NCBI GenBank assembly: GCA_039602395.1
Contig: JBCNJP010000013.1
Location: 21,187,663 to 21,251,662 of the forward strand
Direction of reading: 5' to 3'
DNA length: 64,000 nucleotides
DNA from: Deinandra increscens subsp. villosa
Lineage: Eukaryota; Streptophyta; Magnoliopsida; Asterales; Asteraceae
A program made the translations under genes and the position numbers. How positions within the stretch are numbered: position 1 is the first letter of the stretch; the number at the start of each line of letters is the position of its first letter. Below are positions 1-10,672 of this stretch, one piece after another. The notes beneath the pieces were generated by a model. It had not been told where the DNA came from and searched no databases. It saw only the letters and a program-made list of their open reading frames with translations.

Positions 1-876
1 CAACCTTTACATTTGCATTTTCATCTTTATTTACATCAAACACGCTACCTCACATACAAAGTTTGATCAACTAATTGCTTAGGCAGTTTTTGACCAAAAC
101 AATACCCATTGAGGAGCACAAGTGTCAATGCACAGAATACAAGGAGAATTATACGTCACATCAAGAAATCATTAAATTCGTCTAACACTTTTTTCAGATC
201 GTTAACTTGTCCAGGTCTGGTCGTTAGACTTAATAAGAAGATCGTTAAGATACACAGTCCAGATTGTTAGCTATCATAGCTGATCGTTAAACAACTTGGC
301 AGGTCGTTAACCATTGAGCCAGGTCGTTAACATTTATCCAGATCGTTAAGCTCAGCATAGGTAAGTCGTTAAGACTTCACCAGATCGATAGACTGGTTCT
401 TCAGATCGTTAAAGCCAAACGACCAGGTCAAGCCGTTAAGGCAAGTCAGGCAAGTCGTTAAGAAGATGAGAGGAGGCAGGTCGTTAAGAGCATTTCTTAG
501 GCAAGTCGTTAAGGCCAAACTCCTCAAGTCGTTATGACCTTTGCTAAGCCAATCGTTATAACAAGGGTCAAGTCGCTAAGGTCATTACAGCCAGATCGTT
601 AAGAACAACTTAAACCTAAAAAATATTCTAAGTGTTGAACAACCTATCAAACATACAAACACAAGATTAACACACATGTAAATCAAGCTGAACCAACATA
701 TGATAAAGAATAAACATACAAAACAAGTATTCAAAGTTCAGAGTTAACTAAGTTATTACAAACCAAAATGTTCAAAATACATAGATAGCAAAATACATGT
801 TGGTTCTGCAGCTTCACCTGTGATCTTGTTCTTGGGTTCGCGTGTTCGTGTTATCATAAACCTCCAGGTTCTAACA
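1..876 (-). repeat. 3' LTR of a minus-strand Copia-like element carrying a non-gag-pol ORF (left end outside window)
   Basis: On the minus strand the LTR starts TGTTAGAACCTGG at 876, immediately after a purine tract (AAAGGGGGAAT, 877-887). The ORF remnants at 917-6008 lie just inside it. The other LTR end is beyond the window. No protein-coding potential is seen; most of the left half is a dispersed short-word array. The TG start and polypurine tract are seen directly; assignment as a 3' LTR follows from their order. Confidence 0.65.
180..605. repeat. Irregular word array GTCGTTAAG inside the LTR
   Basis: The word (A/G)GTCGTTAAG and near matches (GATCGTTAAG, GGTCGTTAAC) recur about twenty times at uneven 15-40 bp spacing, separated by unrelated sequence. 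It is not a simple tandem repeat, because spacers vary in length and sequence while the word is kept. Confidence 0.8.
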
Positions 877-890
877 ATTCCCCCTTTGGT
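877..890 (-). promoter_or_regulatory. Polypurine tract of the minus-strand LTR element
   Basis: On the minus strand, ACCAAAGGGGGAAT directly precedes the LTR start TGTTAGAACC. This is the expected plus-strand primer site for LTR retrotransposon replication. Confidence 0.6.
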
Positions 891-916
891 GGTAATGCGA
901 ACAACCTCCATCATCA

Positions 917-3900
917 TCATCTTAATTGTCCAAGAAGCTTCAATAGGAATCGCCAGTATCTCCTAGCTAACCTGTTATACTTAGGGTCATAGCAGTAGAT
1001 TTGGGTTTCCCAGAGCACCCAAAGATCCTTTCTTGCAAATTTCTTCAGATCTGAGTAGTGCCACATTTCAAGCTTCCTGTCTGGCCCTCTGCACAAATGA
1101 CTTATCCCTCGACTGTCTATTTCCCATCTTTCCAAGTTCGCCAAACTTTCAGTTTTCATCCTTCCGGCGTTAATACATTCCCAACCCCACCATTTAAGGA
1201 TCAGTAGGAAGTAGTTTGCATCAACAACCTCATAGGGCTTCAGTTTGGGTGGAATTGTTTCAAGACGACCATAGAAGATCCAACGCAAGTAGCAAATGGG
1301 CAACAACCTGAGTTCAATTGCAGCAAAGAGTCTGATTGGTTCAGCATTTTCACGTTCAATCACCAACTCATGTGTCTGAGCAATGTAGTACCAATCCTTG
1401 ATTGGATTCTTCTTCAGGTCACCCTCGATCTTCTTAGTCTTTATGTTCTTGCTTATGTTGGAGTAGATCTGCTTGTAATGGACTTTAGCTCGTCTATTCT
1501 CAAACCGTTCATGTTCCTTCAACTCTTCTTCTCTGGTCTGCTTGTGACACCTATTGAGGTAGGTGGCGTGCACCAAACTTTGAGCTATCACGGCAATCTC
1601 ACCATTAGAATGATTGATAATGTCAAATCGTCTCAATTCTTTAAGCTCCCAGGAGAAAAGCTTCAAAAGGTCTCTAACAGTTGCGAATAATTGAACGAAC
1701 CCATTTCTTCTTTTAACAATGAAGGCCCCGAACTCGTGATCATACTTCCATCCCAAAATTTTCATTGCATCAGGATGCTCAGAAGTAGAAGGCATCTCCT
1801 TGAGCTTACGTGCAGTGAACTGCATCATAGCTCTAGTGTGAGGGAGCATCTCCTTCCATTCATCTACCAACGTGGGAGCATCCCTGAGTTGATGACTCTC
1901 TACCCGCTCTTGTTCCATCATGTTGATTCTTCTGTTCCTGGTCTCAGCATCATCATCCATAAATTGCTTAACCATCTTTCTCAGTCCGGGCAATCGCTTG
2001 AAGATGTAGTCTTTTCTAGCGATATTCCTTACTGCCAAGAAGTCTCGAAGCTCTCGTTTGTTCATGGAGTTGACATTGGCCTGGATAGACTTGGGACTAG
2101 GAGGGCTGGGTAGCTGACTATTTGGGTCGGCAGGTGGTGCCCGATATCTTGTATGCATTTGATGAAGCTTTTCAGACAACCCATCATTGAATTGGACATA
2201 GTCCACATCTTGATCTGTGTCAGCATATGGATTCTCAAATGCCTTCTTCGGGTCTTTCAGACTACAGTCAGGGTTTTCATTCAGCAGATTCTCCATATCC
2301 ATTTCATCAGTATACATCTCAACAATTTGATAGGTGTTGAAAGTCATGAGATATTGGAAGGATAACCCACGCTCTATCAGTGCTCTTACATAATTTGCTG
2401 CATCAGAGTGATCATCAAGGTGTACACCATCGCCAGTTTCATTGGGAATCACCTGGATCAATGGATCATATAGATTGGAGTTTGGCTCCATAGGCATTGA
2501 ATCATTTCCCAAGATAGTGGTATTCAGGTGTCGAGTTTGACGACGAATCTCAGCTTCTCTATCTTCAAACACTTTCAAAATTTCATCTGCCCTAGCCTGT
2601 TGAGCCAATCTAAATTGCTCTTCTTTAGCTTTCCTCTTCTTTTCTACATCCTCAAACTCCTCTTGCGGTGTCATCTTCTGTTTCCCCTTGTCTCTTCGAC
2701 TCAGTGTACGAGTGGTTTCGGATGGACCAGTTTCTGTAGAAGGTTGTTCTAGAAGCTCTGGATCCGCCACGTTTACAGGTACGTTGTCAGCAACCAACGG
2801 TGACTCTGGTCGAGGAGGGAGACCCATAGGACTGTATCTTAACCGTTCCGGAGCGATTTGCCTCATCCCGGTCCTGTATTCATATTCTTCAAGGGTTAAA
2901 GGATAGAAGCCTCGGTTTCAATCAATTCTGCTAGCCATGTTCAGCCAGTTTCTTCCAGGGTTTGCAGGACGATCATCAGGCTCTGGTCCAAAAATATCCT
3001 CGGGATATGGTCTTCTCTGGACAGCTTGAGTAACTATCACAGAGGAACCAGTGGCAGCAGCAGTTGAGTTGGAAGGCAAAGTAGAAGATTGCTCTTTAGT
3101 GACATCATCTAACGATTCATTCTGAACTTCTTTAGTGGATGGTAAGGCTAATGCAAGTTGATGTTCCACCGTCTCAACCAGTTCACCCACAAATGGTACT
3201 GCATTGAGTGGGGAAATGGGATCAAGGTGGATTATTTCTGTTTCAGCTTCTTCTTCAAACTCTTATTCCTTGACATTGTCTAGGATGTCATCATCATACT
3301 CATCACCAGCAAATTCCAAATCTATGAAGTTCAGAGGGTTTGACCGGTTCACAAGGAGATCAAGACGGTCAACCAATTCTTCGGCATCATTTAAATCATC
3401 TGGGTTTACTGAGATATTCTCCACAATTTGCTCTTCTGGATTTTCCTCACTGATGGTCACAATGCTTCTGGAGCTGGGATCAGTAGCAAGAACAGTGGAA
3501 TAAAAGTCCTTGAAAGTTTCTCTACCTTCATCCAGAAAAGCTGGGTCAACAGACATGTGCTGAACTTCTTCCATTGCTGGAACCAAAGCGTTTGAAGGAT
3601 CTGTCTGTGACGGTTGGACCGGAGGAGAAAGTTAGAGCTGTAGTGATACACTCCTCGGAATGTCTGGAGCAACACCAATTTCACCAGCAGTAATAGCCAG
3701 TGGGGCTCTTGAGGAAGAAGCAGCAGCAGCTTCTAGTGCGGCCATAGTGAACCTTGTAAGTTTTGGATTCTCAGGCGGTGGCACCAAATAATGCAAGCTA
3801 TTGTAGATTTGCATTTGCATTTCCTCATCTTCATATGGTTCACAGTTCAAGAATGCGTCACCATATGATGCATCCACTTCAGAATCAGAATCAAAATCAT

Positions 3901-5170
3901 CAGAGTCGTCAGACTCACTGTCTTTAGGGCCTTTATCATCGGGACGTGGGAAAATTGATTCTTTGCCAGGAGCATGTGAACTTGGCGGATCAGATGGTTC
4001 AGCAGTTGAAGGTTGTTCACCAGTCTGAGTACTTGTACCTATATTCCCGTCTCCATCTCTACCATCTCTTTGAACAACTTGTTGCCTATCATTATGTACT
4101 TTATCAAGCAACTCCTTAAGCTTTCGGATCTCAATTGCTTGATCCAGAATTGTCTGATTTGCAGCTCTCAATTCGGCCTCAAGGTGAGAGTTTTGGATTG
4201 TCAGGATCTCAATTTCTGAGTTCATCTCCTCATAGTCATGAATGTCATAAGGATTAACACCTGACGGTCCAGCTTCAGAAGTTCCTGCTAAAGTTCTGAC
4301 TTCAGGTTGAGTAGTAATGACAACAGTTGGAGTTACTGTTGCTTGCACCATTTGACCTGGTTGTTGTGAGGCAGCCTGTTCAATTTGGAGGGTGACAGGT
4401 TCTGTGATAGCTTGGGTTTCAGCTTCAACAGTCACAGGTTCAGTTTCTACAGACTTATTGACAACAGCTTCAGCAGCTTCTACCATCTTTTCATCAACAG
4501 GTTCAGTATGAGCAGCAATGTCTGGCATCGGCTCATCATGAATTTTCTGACTTTCTTGATCAACAGGTTCTTCAAAGTCGGCTCTAGTGGAGTGAGCAGT
4601 AGCTTCTAACTTAGCTTGCTCTTCTACACGTTTCTTGTGTTCCACATAGAACATCTTCTTCCTAGCCGGTCTGGGATAAGAAGTGACTATCCATTCATTC
4701 TCTTCATAGACGACCTTATCTGAATCAGTGCTTGGGGAACAAGATGCTTCTTGAGATTGCACGTCTCCTTGTGTTCTGGTACGAGAAGATCCGGTGGTGT
4801 CAGCTCCGGTCTTTCGTTTCTTTTTCGGTGGGGCTCGAGCATCAGAAGTCTCGGAATCAGACTGAGAAGGTTCAAACCTTGAACCGCTTGCTTCAGCTTC
4901 ATGCTGGGATACTTCAGGTGATGATTGTGCTGAAACATCTTCGGCTTCATCATTTGAATTGCCGTCTGAATCATCTTCAGAATCTCCTTCAGATCCACTA
5001 GCATCACTCTCATTTTCATCTTTTTCCGAATCAGTGTGCTCAGAGCCTTGGTGATCTGGTGACTGGTTTTGGCCAACAGCCGCTAGTTCCAAATGTACAG
5101 AGGGGTCTACTTCTGCTGCAGGATCATTTTTCATTAGGCTGATCTTGAACGGCAGCAGCTGCAGTTGCAC
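917..5170 (-). pseudogene. Long non-gag-pol retroelement protein, C-terminal ~1,400 codons, three in-frame stops
   Basis: One minus-strand frame runs from 5170 to 917, broken only by stop codons near 3632 (TAA), 3263 (TAA) and 2918 (TGA); translation on either side is continuous in the same frame. From the N-terminus it has an Asp/Ser/Glu-rich acidic stretch, a classical monopartite NLS-like PKKKRK (about residues 115-120 of the 5170 frame), a coiled coil (about 312-366), further acidic linkers, then a Lys/Arg-rich helical part and a Trp/Tyr-rich C-terminal domain (WYYI, WWGWE, YWRFLL). No zinc knuckle, protease, RT, RNase H or integrase motif is present. It ends 30 bp before the polypurine tract, so it fills the gag-pol position of an LTR element. 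From memory, Asteraceae genomes have many such proteins, some auto-annotated 'synaptobrevin, longin-like'; I cannot verify that here. Function unknown. Confidence 0.7.
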
Positions 5171-6008
5171 TCATAGAATTTTGGTAATACTGAGCATGGC
5201 CTAGATCACCAATTGTATCCACCAAATTTTGAAAGTAAGGTGCATCTGGTCCTTCATTTCCAGGTAACAGATATTTCCTGTAGGAGTCATGATCTGTCTT
5301 TCGTGGGGTAAACTTTTCTCCTGCTTTCACCAAATTTGGGTAGAAGTGGTTCAGGATGGCTTGCAGAAACTTGGGATACATTATGAACTTCTCAGCACGA
5401 CCTGCAGGAGTCAGGTTCCTAATCATACTTCTTAGGAGAAACTTTGACATGTTGTATCCGGTTCCGGTAACAAAACCATGAAGAGCATGAGCTAGCTCAT
5501 CCTTGAAGTCGTCGGTTCCTGTCTTCCTCGGGGAGAAGGTCAAAATAAAGAAGCCAAGCATCTTTCTCCAGTTGAGAGGAAACAAAGGTTTCTTAATCAT
5601 GGGATTTGTATCCATTGGAAGTGGACTAGTGTAACCCATATTCCTCATGCTATCATGCCATTCCTGTTTAGTGAAAGAATCTGGGCAGTTAGCATCATCT
5701 AGGTGAAGGGCTGTTCTGATCATACTTTCAGTAATCACCACGTCGGTTTCCTGAATTCTGGAGCTCAAGTGTTCTGACCCATCTTGATTAACCACTTTTT
5801 GCGCATTCATCCAGAAACTCTCCACTATAGACTTGTAGATTGGGAGATCCAACAACATACAATAACCCCAGTTAGAGTATTCCAGAATCTGAAAAGTTTG
5901 TTCGAAAGCCTCAGCATGTTTCCATTCTCTGTTAAAAATGCTTATTTGATTATGAGCAACACCATAGCCTAAGGGCTCGTTCCCCGCTTGTCTAGGAGGC
6001 ATCTGCAA
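5124..6008 (-). pseudogene. N-terminal domain of the same non-gag-pol retroelement protein, frameshifted
   Basis: A 294-codon frame begins at ATG 6006-6008, right after TTTTGCAG, which resembles a splice acceptor, so an upstream intron or leader is possible. It overlaps the 5170 frame by 47 bp in another phase. The sequence runs naturally from one into the other near 5130 (shared Gln/Asn/Glu then acidic residues), which implies a one-base frameshift. The domain is globular: a FW motif (FWMNAQ), ESMIRTALHLDD, a Pro/Leu segment (PLFPLNWRK), then KTGTDDFKDELAHAL and YPKFLQAILNHFYP. This FW / 'S.IR..L.L.D' / YP.FL pattern is what I recall for the N-terminal domain of an abundant Asteraceae retroelement-borne family. 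No enzymatic motif is recognised. Confidence 0.65.
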
Positions 6009-6419
6009 AAGTGAAACAACACAATTACAACCAATTGATTTTGCAATGAAATGTCATGTCAACACTAAACCGGGATAATGACAGAGCTGTTTATAGTAAA
6101 ATCAAGGTATACTTGGGTTCAACTAAGCAGGTTCCTAGAATGGCATAGCACATAGACAATTAATAATATTCAACAGATATCTGTGTGATCCTTCAATTGA
6201 ACCAGATATGCACACTTTCGATCATTTATGTAAATAAACAGACAAATGAAACATAAACTTTATCTAGACAGAGGCTAAATTGCACAAGACCAATGTAGAG
6301 TAATTTGAGGAGTAATTGACAGGAAGTCACTTAGAGCATAGAAGTTAACAAACCAGACTTAACTTATAAATTTTGAATTTCAAATAAGAATAAAACAAAG
6401 AAATGATTATGTTAAATGG
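6009..6419. other. Non-coding spacer between two minus-strand element remnants
   Basis: AT-rich, without coding potential. Its left edge, read on the minus strand, ends in a pyrimidine tract plus AG (possible splice acceptor for the 6008 ORF). No LTR edge or PBS was found, so the 5' LTR of the left element is missing or unrecognisable. Confidence 0.4.
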
Positions 6420-9243
6420 CTAGAATGCATCGACTAAAATGTTATCTTTGTCGAGATGATAACGAATCTTGCAGTCGTAGTCATCGAGTATCTCGATCCA
6501 TTGGCATTGTATTAAAATTGGATCATTCTGATTGAAGATATGTTGGAGACTCTTATGGTTAGTGAATTTGATACACTTCGTTCCATACAAGTAGTGTTTC
6601 CAAATCATTAAAGTGAACACAAAAGTTCTAAGCTCTTGATCATAGGTTGTATAATCCATCTCATGGATCTTTAGTTATCGAGAGGCATATGCGATTACTT
6701 CTCTTGCAGTATTAGCACGCATCCTAAACCTTGATGCGAAGCATCACAATATACTACAGAATCTTCGATTCCGTTAGGTAAAGATAGGATTAGTGTGTTG
6801 CAGATTTTCCGCTTCGACAGCTGGAAAGGGCTCCTTAGGTCTTGGTATTTATCTTACTAAGTTAAAGCGGCCAGATGCTAGGCTATCTTTGAGAAGTTCT
6901 CAGTGAATTGGTGATAATTGCTTAGCAAGACCTAAGAATTAATAAATCCATAATGGAGTCATGGGAATATTACGAATCTGGCTAGCTTTAACTTTAGACG
7001 GATCAACATGAATACCTTTATCGTTGATCACATGAACCAATAAATGAACCTTGCGACTCCGAAAGTCGTATTTGGAAAATTTCGCATACCATTCTTCTCT
7101 CTTCAGCAACTCCAGGATAAGTTTCAAATGTCATTCGTGTTCCTTCTTACTACGCGAGTAGATTTGAATATCATCGATGAACATGATAACAAATTTATCC
7201 AAATAAGGTTTGTATACGCGGTTCATTAGGTCCATGAATACTGCTAGCGTGTTGGTCAAACCAAATGGCATAACGAGGAGCTCGTAAGGGCCATAGCGTG
7301 TTCTGAACGCTCTCTTCGAAACGGCTTCATCTCTAAGTTAGAGTTGGTTGTAGATTGTCCTTGGGTTGATCTTGGGTGCAGTAAGCTTGATCCTTGAAGC
7401 TGATTGAGTAGATCGTCGATTCTTGGAAGCGGATAGCGGTTAGCTTGTTTCGATTCCCTGTAATTGACACGTATCCGAAACGTTCCATCTTTCTTTATTA
7501 GGAACAACACGGGAGTATCCTAAGTAGAGTGACCTGGCCGGATAAGATCCTTATCTAACAACTCTTATAGGTGGCTAGATAGCTCTTACACCTCGGAGGA
7601 TGCAAGACGGTAAAGGGATTTGGCAACGAGGGTGGCTCCAGGTGTTAAGACGATGCGAAATTCTATGTGTCGGGGAGGTGGCAAGCCGGGTAAGTCTTTA
7701 GGATAGGCTTCTGTAGTTTCACAGACCGCTGGGACGTCTTCAATACGCTTATCTCTTGGCTTCTTCCTTGCGACATGAGCCGGAATGGCATGACCTTCTT
7801 TGCGAAGAAATTTATGGGTCTTCATGCAAGATATGACATTGAGCTGGGCTTCACTCCTTTCGCCTTGCACGTTAAATGTGTCACCGTTTGCAAGTGGCAT
7901 TCTGTCTATCTCTCATGACAAACGATATTCGCTTGGTTCTTTGATAACCAATCTATCCTAATGGCAACATTAAAACTTCCTAACTCGATAGGCATTATAT
8001 CAATGTTGTACTTATGATCCAAATGTTCAACCGAACATCCTTCATTAACTTTTCTAGTTTCTATCACCACTAGCTAATTCTATGGTAAACTTAGTGTCAA
8101 AGACAACAAAGGCGATTTCAAGTAATTGACTAAAATCGGTAGACACGAAGCTCCTATCGGCATCATTACAGAAGCATAATGGTTATTAGGTAGAAACTTA
8201 CCCGTCATTGTGTTAGGGTCACAACGGGTATTACCAGTATTGATGACGAATGCTTTTCCTTTTGCCTGGTTGGGAGTTTGGTTCTTCAGCTTGGGCAATC
8301 TCGCGTGATGTGTCCCTTGGCTTGCAATAGTTGTTCCTACAACCCAGGGAGCAATGAAGGTTGTAAACATTACCTAAGGGTAGGTTACGAGAGTAACCAG
8401 TCTTTCTTGACTCCTAAACAAGTGCAGTGGCAACGTAGACCTTCACTAGCTCTGGATCTCTTCGGGAACCTTCTCTGAATTCTTCTTGAGCTTGTTCTGA
8501 CAACATCCATGCTTTTTCTTGTTATTCAGATCCTTGCTTGATGAGGGGGCAATGGTGACATCTGTAGGTTTAGCTTCAGGATTCTTTTGGCAAAAGTCAC
8601 ACCTTGAAGTGTGGCTTGATAAATTTGATTATGTGTCAGGCGCACAACACTTTGAAAAAGTGGTCGGGTTTGAAGCTAAAATATTTCCTGAATATGGGGT
8701 GCAAGACCCTATATATATGTTCTTGTACAGGGGAGTGGCCATGGTTAAAAAAAGCTAAGCAAGTTCACGAAATCACTTGGTGTAGCCAGCGACATTGGCA
8801 GAGTTCATATTCAAACTCCAGAATTCAACTTTTAACTTCTGAAGCTCTTTCCTTGGGCACAATTCGCCACGTGAAAGCTTCTTGAGTTCATCCTAAGTTA
8901 TGGTGTAGGCTAACTCGGTTCCTATGGAGTCGGCGTGGGAGTTCTACCATGCGAGCACACATTTGGTGAATGTGTGGGTAGAGTACCTAACGATGTAGAC
9001 TTTGAGGCAGTTACTTATGCGAAATACTGACTTCGTTTTCTCAATCCATCTGATTAGTCCAACGGCACCTTCCATGCCTTTAAAGCTCATAGGCTTGCAG
9101 CTCATGAAGTCCTTGGACGAGCAGTAATGCGCACTACGCGGTGATTCACCTTGACGCCTATCGTTGGTACGTTGTGCCTGGCTAACAGCTACGGCTTCGA
9201 CGATTCTCTGGGCGATCATTGCCCCGATTTCGACGGAAGTCAT
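6420..9243 (-). pseudogene. Decayed Ty3/gypsy gag-pol remnant (gag, PR, RT, RNase H; no integrase)
   Basis: Read 9243 to 6420, fragments appear in canonical order and several frames. gag N-terminus near 9243-8944 (MTSVEIGAMIAQRI, then SFKGMEGAVGLIRWIEK). NC/protease part near 8370-8080 (PKLKNQTPNQAKGKAF). PR-RT linker near 7900-7586 (DLPGLPPPRHIEFRIVLTPG). RT at 7510-7256 (KDGTFRIRVNYRE, RYPLPRIDDLLNQLQGSS). The RT catalytic motif FIDD is still readable near 7180, RT thumb/connection at 7127-6939 (YAKFSKYDF), RNase H at 6659-6420 (HYLYGTKCIKFTNHKSLQHI). The protease Asp-Ser-Gly is lost and the zinc knuckle is broken. Sequence stops being gypsy-like at about 6420, so integrase, chromodomain and 3' LTR are missing. 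It belongs with the PBS at 10296-10308 and the LTR at 10312-21357. Confidence 0.85.
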
Positions 9244-9321
9244 TACGGGAGGGGTTGCGGTGTTTCGTGTTTGACGTTTCAGATGTATTTTTTCTCTTAA
9301 GGTTCTTAAATGGTGACGTAA

Positions 9322-9968
9322 TGTTGGAACTTTTAATAAGTGTGACTGACGCCATCAAATCTATTCTCGAATAATTCGGTTGAAGAATCCATTGTGATTT
9401 GATTCAGAGACGCGGGTTGTGATGCTCGAGGCTTGCAGGTTTCGACCGAAGACGTTTTCTTGAAAAGTCAACCGTTCGGGTCAACGGTCAACGTAAAAGT
9501 CAACAGAAGATCGGTTCGAGCGAGTCAAGCTTCATATTAATTAAATCATCTTTGATTTAATTAATAATAATTATGTCTTTTGTTTATTTGTATTTGCTCA
9601 TTTGTATGTGTGTTAGCTAGTTAGTGGGCTAGTGAGCACATGGGCTCTCTATAAATAGGAATGGTTAGCTCCATTAGAGAGAATAAGGAATGAATAAGTG
9701 TGATGATTCTTAGAGTGAGTGAGCACCATTCTAGAGAGAGAGAGAGATCACACATTGGGTTTGAGCTCAACCCAATGTGACCATGGATTTCCAATGACGA
9801 GTTTGTAATCATTCGGTTCGTTGTAATCATTCAACAATAATCAATGAATCGTTTGATTTTATCATTTCTTGTCATTTATTATCTTTGATTCTCTTCATCC
9901 CGTCTCCTTCCATCTCACCTTTGTTCTTGCTCAAGATCGGGATTCTCGATGTGAAATCGGTCCTGACA
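9322..9968 (+). repeat. Copia-type LTR inserted in the gypsy leader
   Basis: Starts TGTTGGAACTTT and ends CCTGACA, followed after two bases by TGGTATCAGAG, a primer-binding site. A clear TATA box (CTATAAATAGG, ~9649-9659) lies in the middle, as expected for a U3/R boundary. This makes it a 5' LTR with the body of its element lost: within about 20 bp of the PBS the sequence returns to the AT-rich gypsy leader. The rest of the element and the second target-site copy were not found. Confidence 0.65.
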
Positions 9969-9970
9969 AA

Positions 9971-9981
9971 TGGTATCAGAG
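9971..9981 (+). promoter_or_regulatory. tRNA-Met type primer-binding site
   Basis: TGGTATCAGAG begins two bases after the LTR end CA at 9968. It is complementary to the 3' end of initiator tRNA-Met, the usual plant LTR-retrotransposon primer. Confidence 0.7.
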
Positions 9982-10061
9982 AAGTCGGACGATATATAAC
10001 TAAGGTCATGATAATACTAATAGCATTAATATAAATATTAAAAGGTTAATAAGTATATATG

Positions 10062-10213
10062 TAACATGAGACATCATGTTAGTATGACGAGTAAATATAT
10101 ATTTAACTTGATACAATATGTTAGCACGGATAGTGAATGTATATCTAACATGAGGACAACAGGTTAGTATGATAAGTAGATGTGTGTCTAACATGAGATA
10201 ACATGTTATTAAG
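10062..10213. repeat. 42-43 bp tandem repeat (about 3.6 units) with internal hairpins
   Basis: Units start at 10062, 10104, 10146 and 10189 with TAACATGAG or TAACTTGAT. Units 1 and 4 each contain TAACATG, six bases, then CATGTTA, a perfect 7-bp inverted repeat; units 2 and 3 carry imperfect versions. The array lies in the leader of the minus-strand gypsy element, 80-250 bp downstream of its PBS. Confidence 0.8.
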
Positions 10214-10295
10214 ACGACCTTGTATGCAAATGGTACTCGTAGAGCGGGCTATAGTCCAGGTTTTCTACATGATGCAACCTAGTTACTATAACCAC

Positions 10296-10308
10296 GGCTC
10301 TGATACCA
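10296..10308 (-). promoter_or_regulatory. Primer-binding site of the minus-strand gypsy element
   Basis: On the minus strand the LTR ends GGTGTGACA, then GAT, then TGGTATCAGAGCC, a 13-base match to the initiator tRNA-Met 3' end. This fixes the 5' LTR edge at 10312 and links the LTR to the gag remnant at 9243. Confidence 0.85.
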
Positions 10309-10672
10309 ATCTGTCACACCCTGAACTTTTGGGATCTGAGGCGTGTGACGTCATGGATCATAGTCGTGGATACATGGAACGACCTCTATCAGATTAATAT
10401 ACGTTTGAAAAACCAAGTATGTCATCAAAGTTGCAGCGGAAAATGTTTTAAGACGACATTATTTTACAATACTAAAATATGAATTCTTCCAGAAATACTA
10501 AGATAAGTAGTTGAGTCTTGTAATCGTTTTGACCAAGGATTTGAAAGGCAAGTGTTTCATAAGTTATTTCATGATGACGAATGAGACAGTGACTCCATAA
10601 TGCAGGCCCTAATGTTTGACGTCCCATTTGCATACGGTTTGACTTGGTTACCGATGTGCTGCAAACACATCA

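Noticed and set aside
9971..9981. tRNA-like TGGTATCAGAGC segments (also 10296, 13663, 22616, 61434)
   Set aside because: They are primer-binding sites next to LTR ends; no cloverleaf surrounds them, so no tRNA gene is called.
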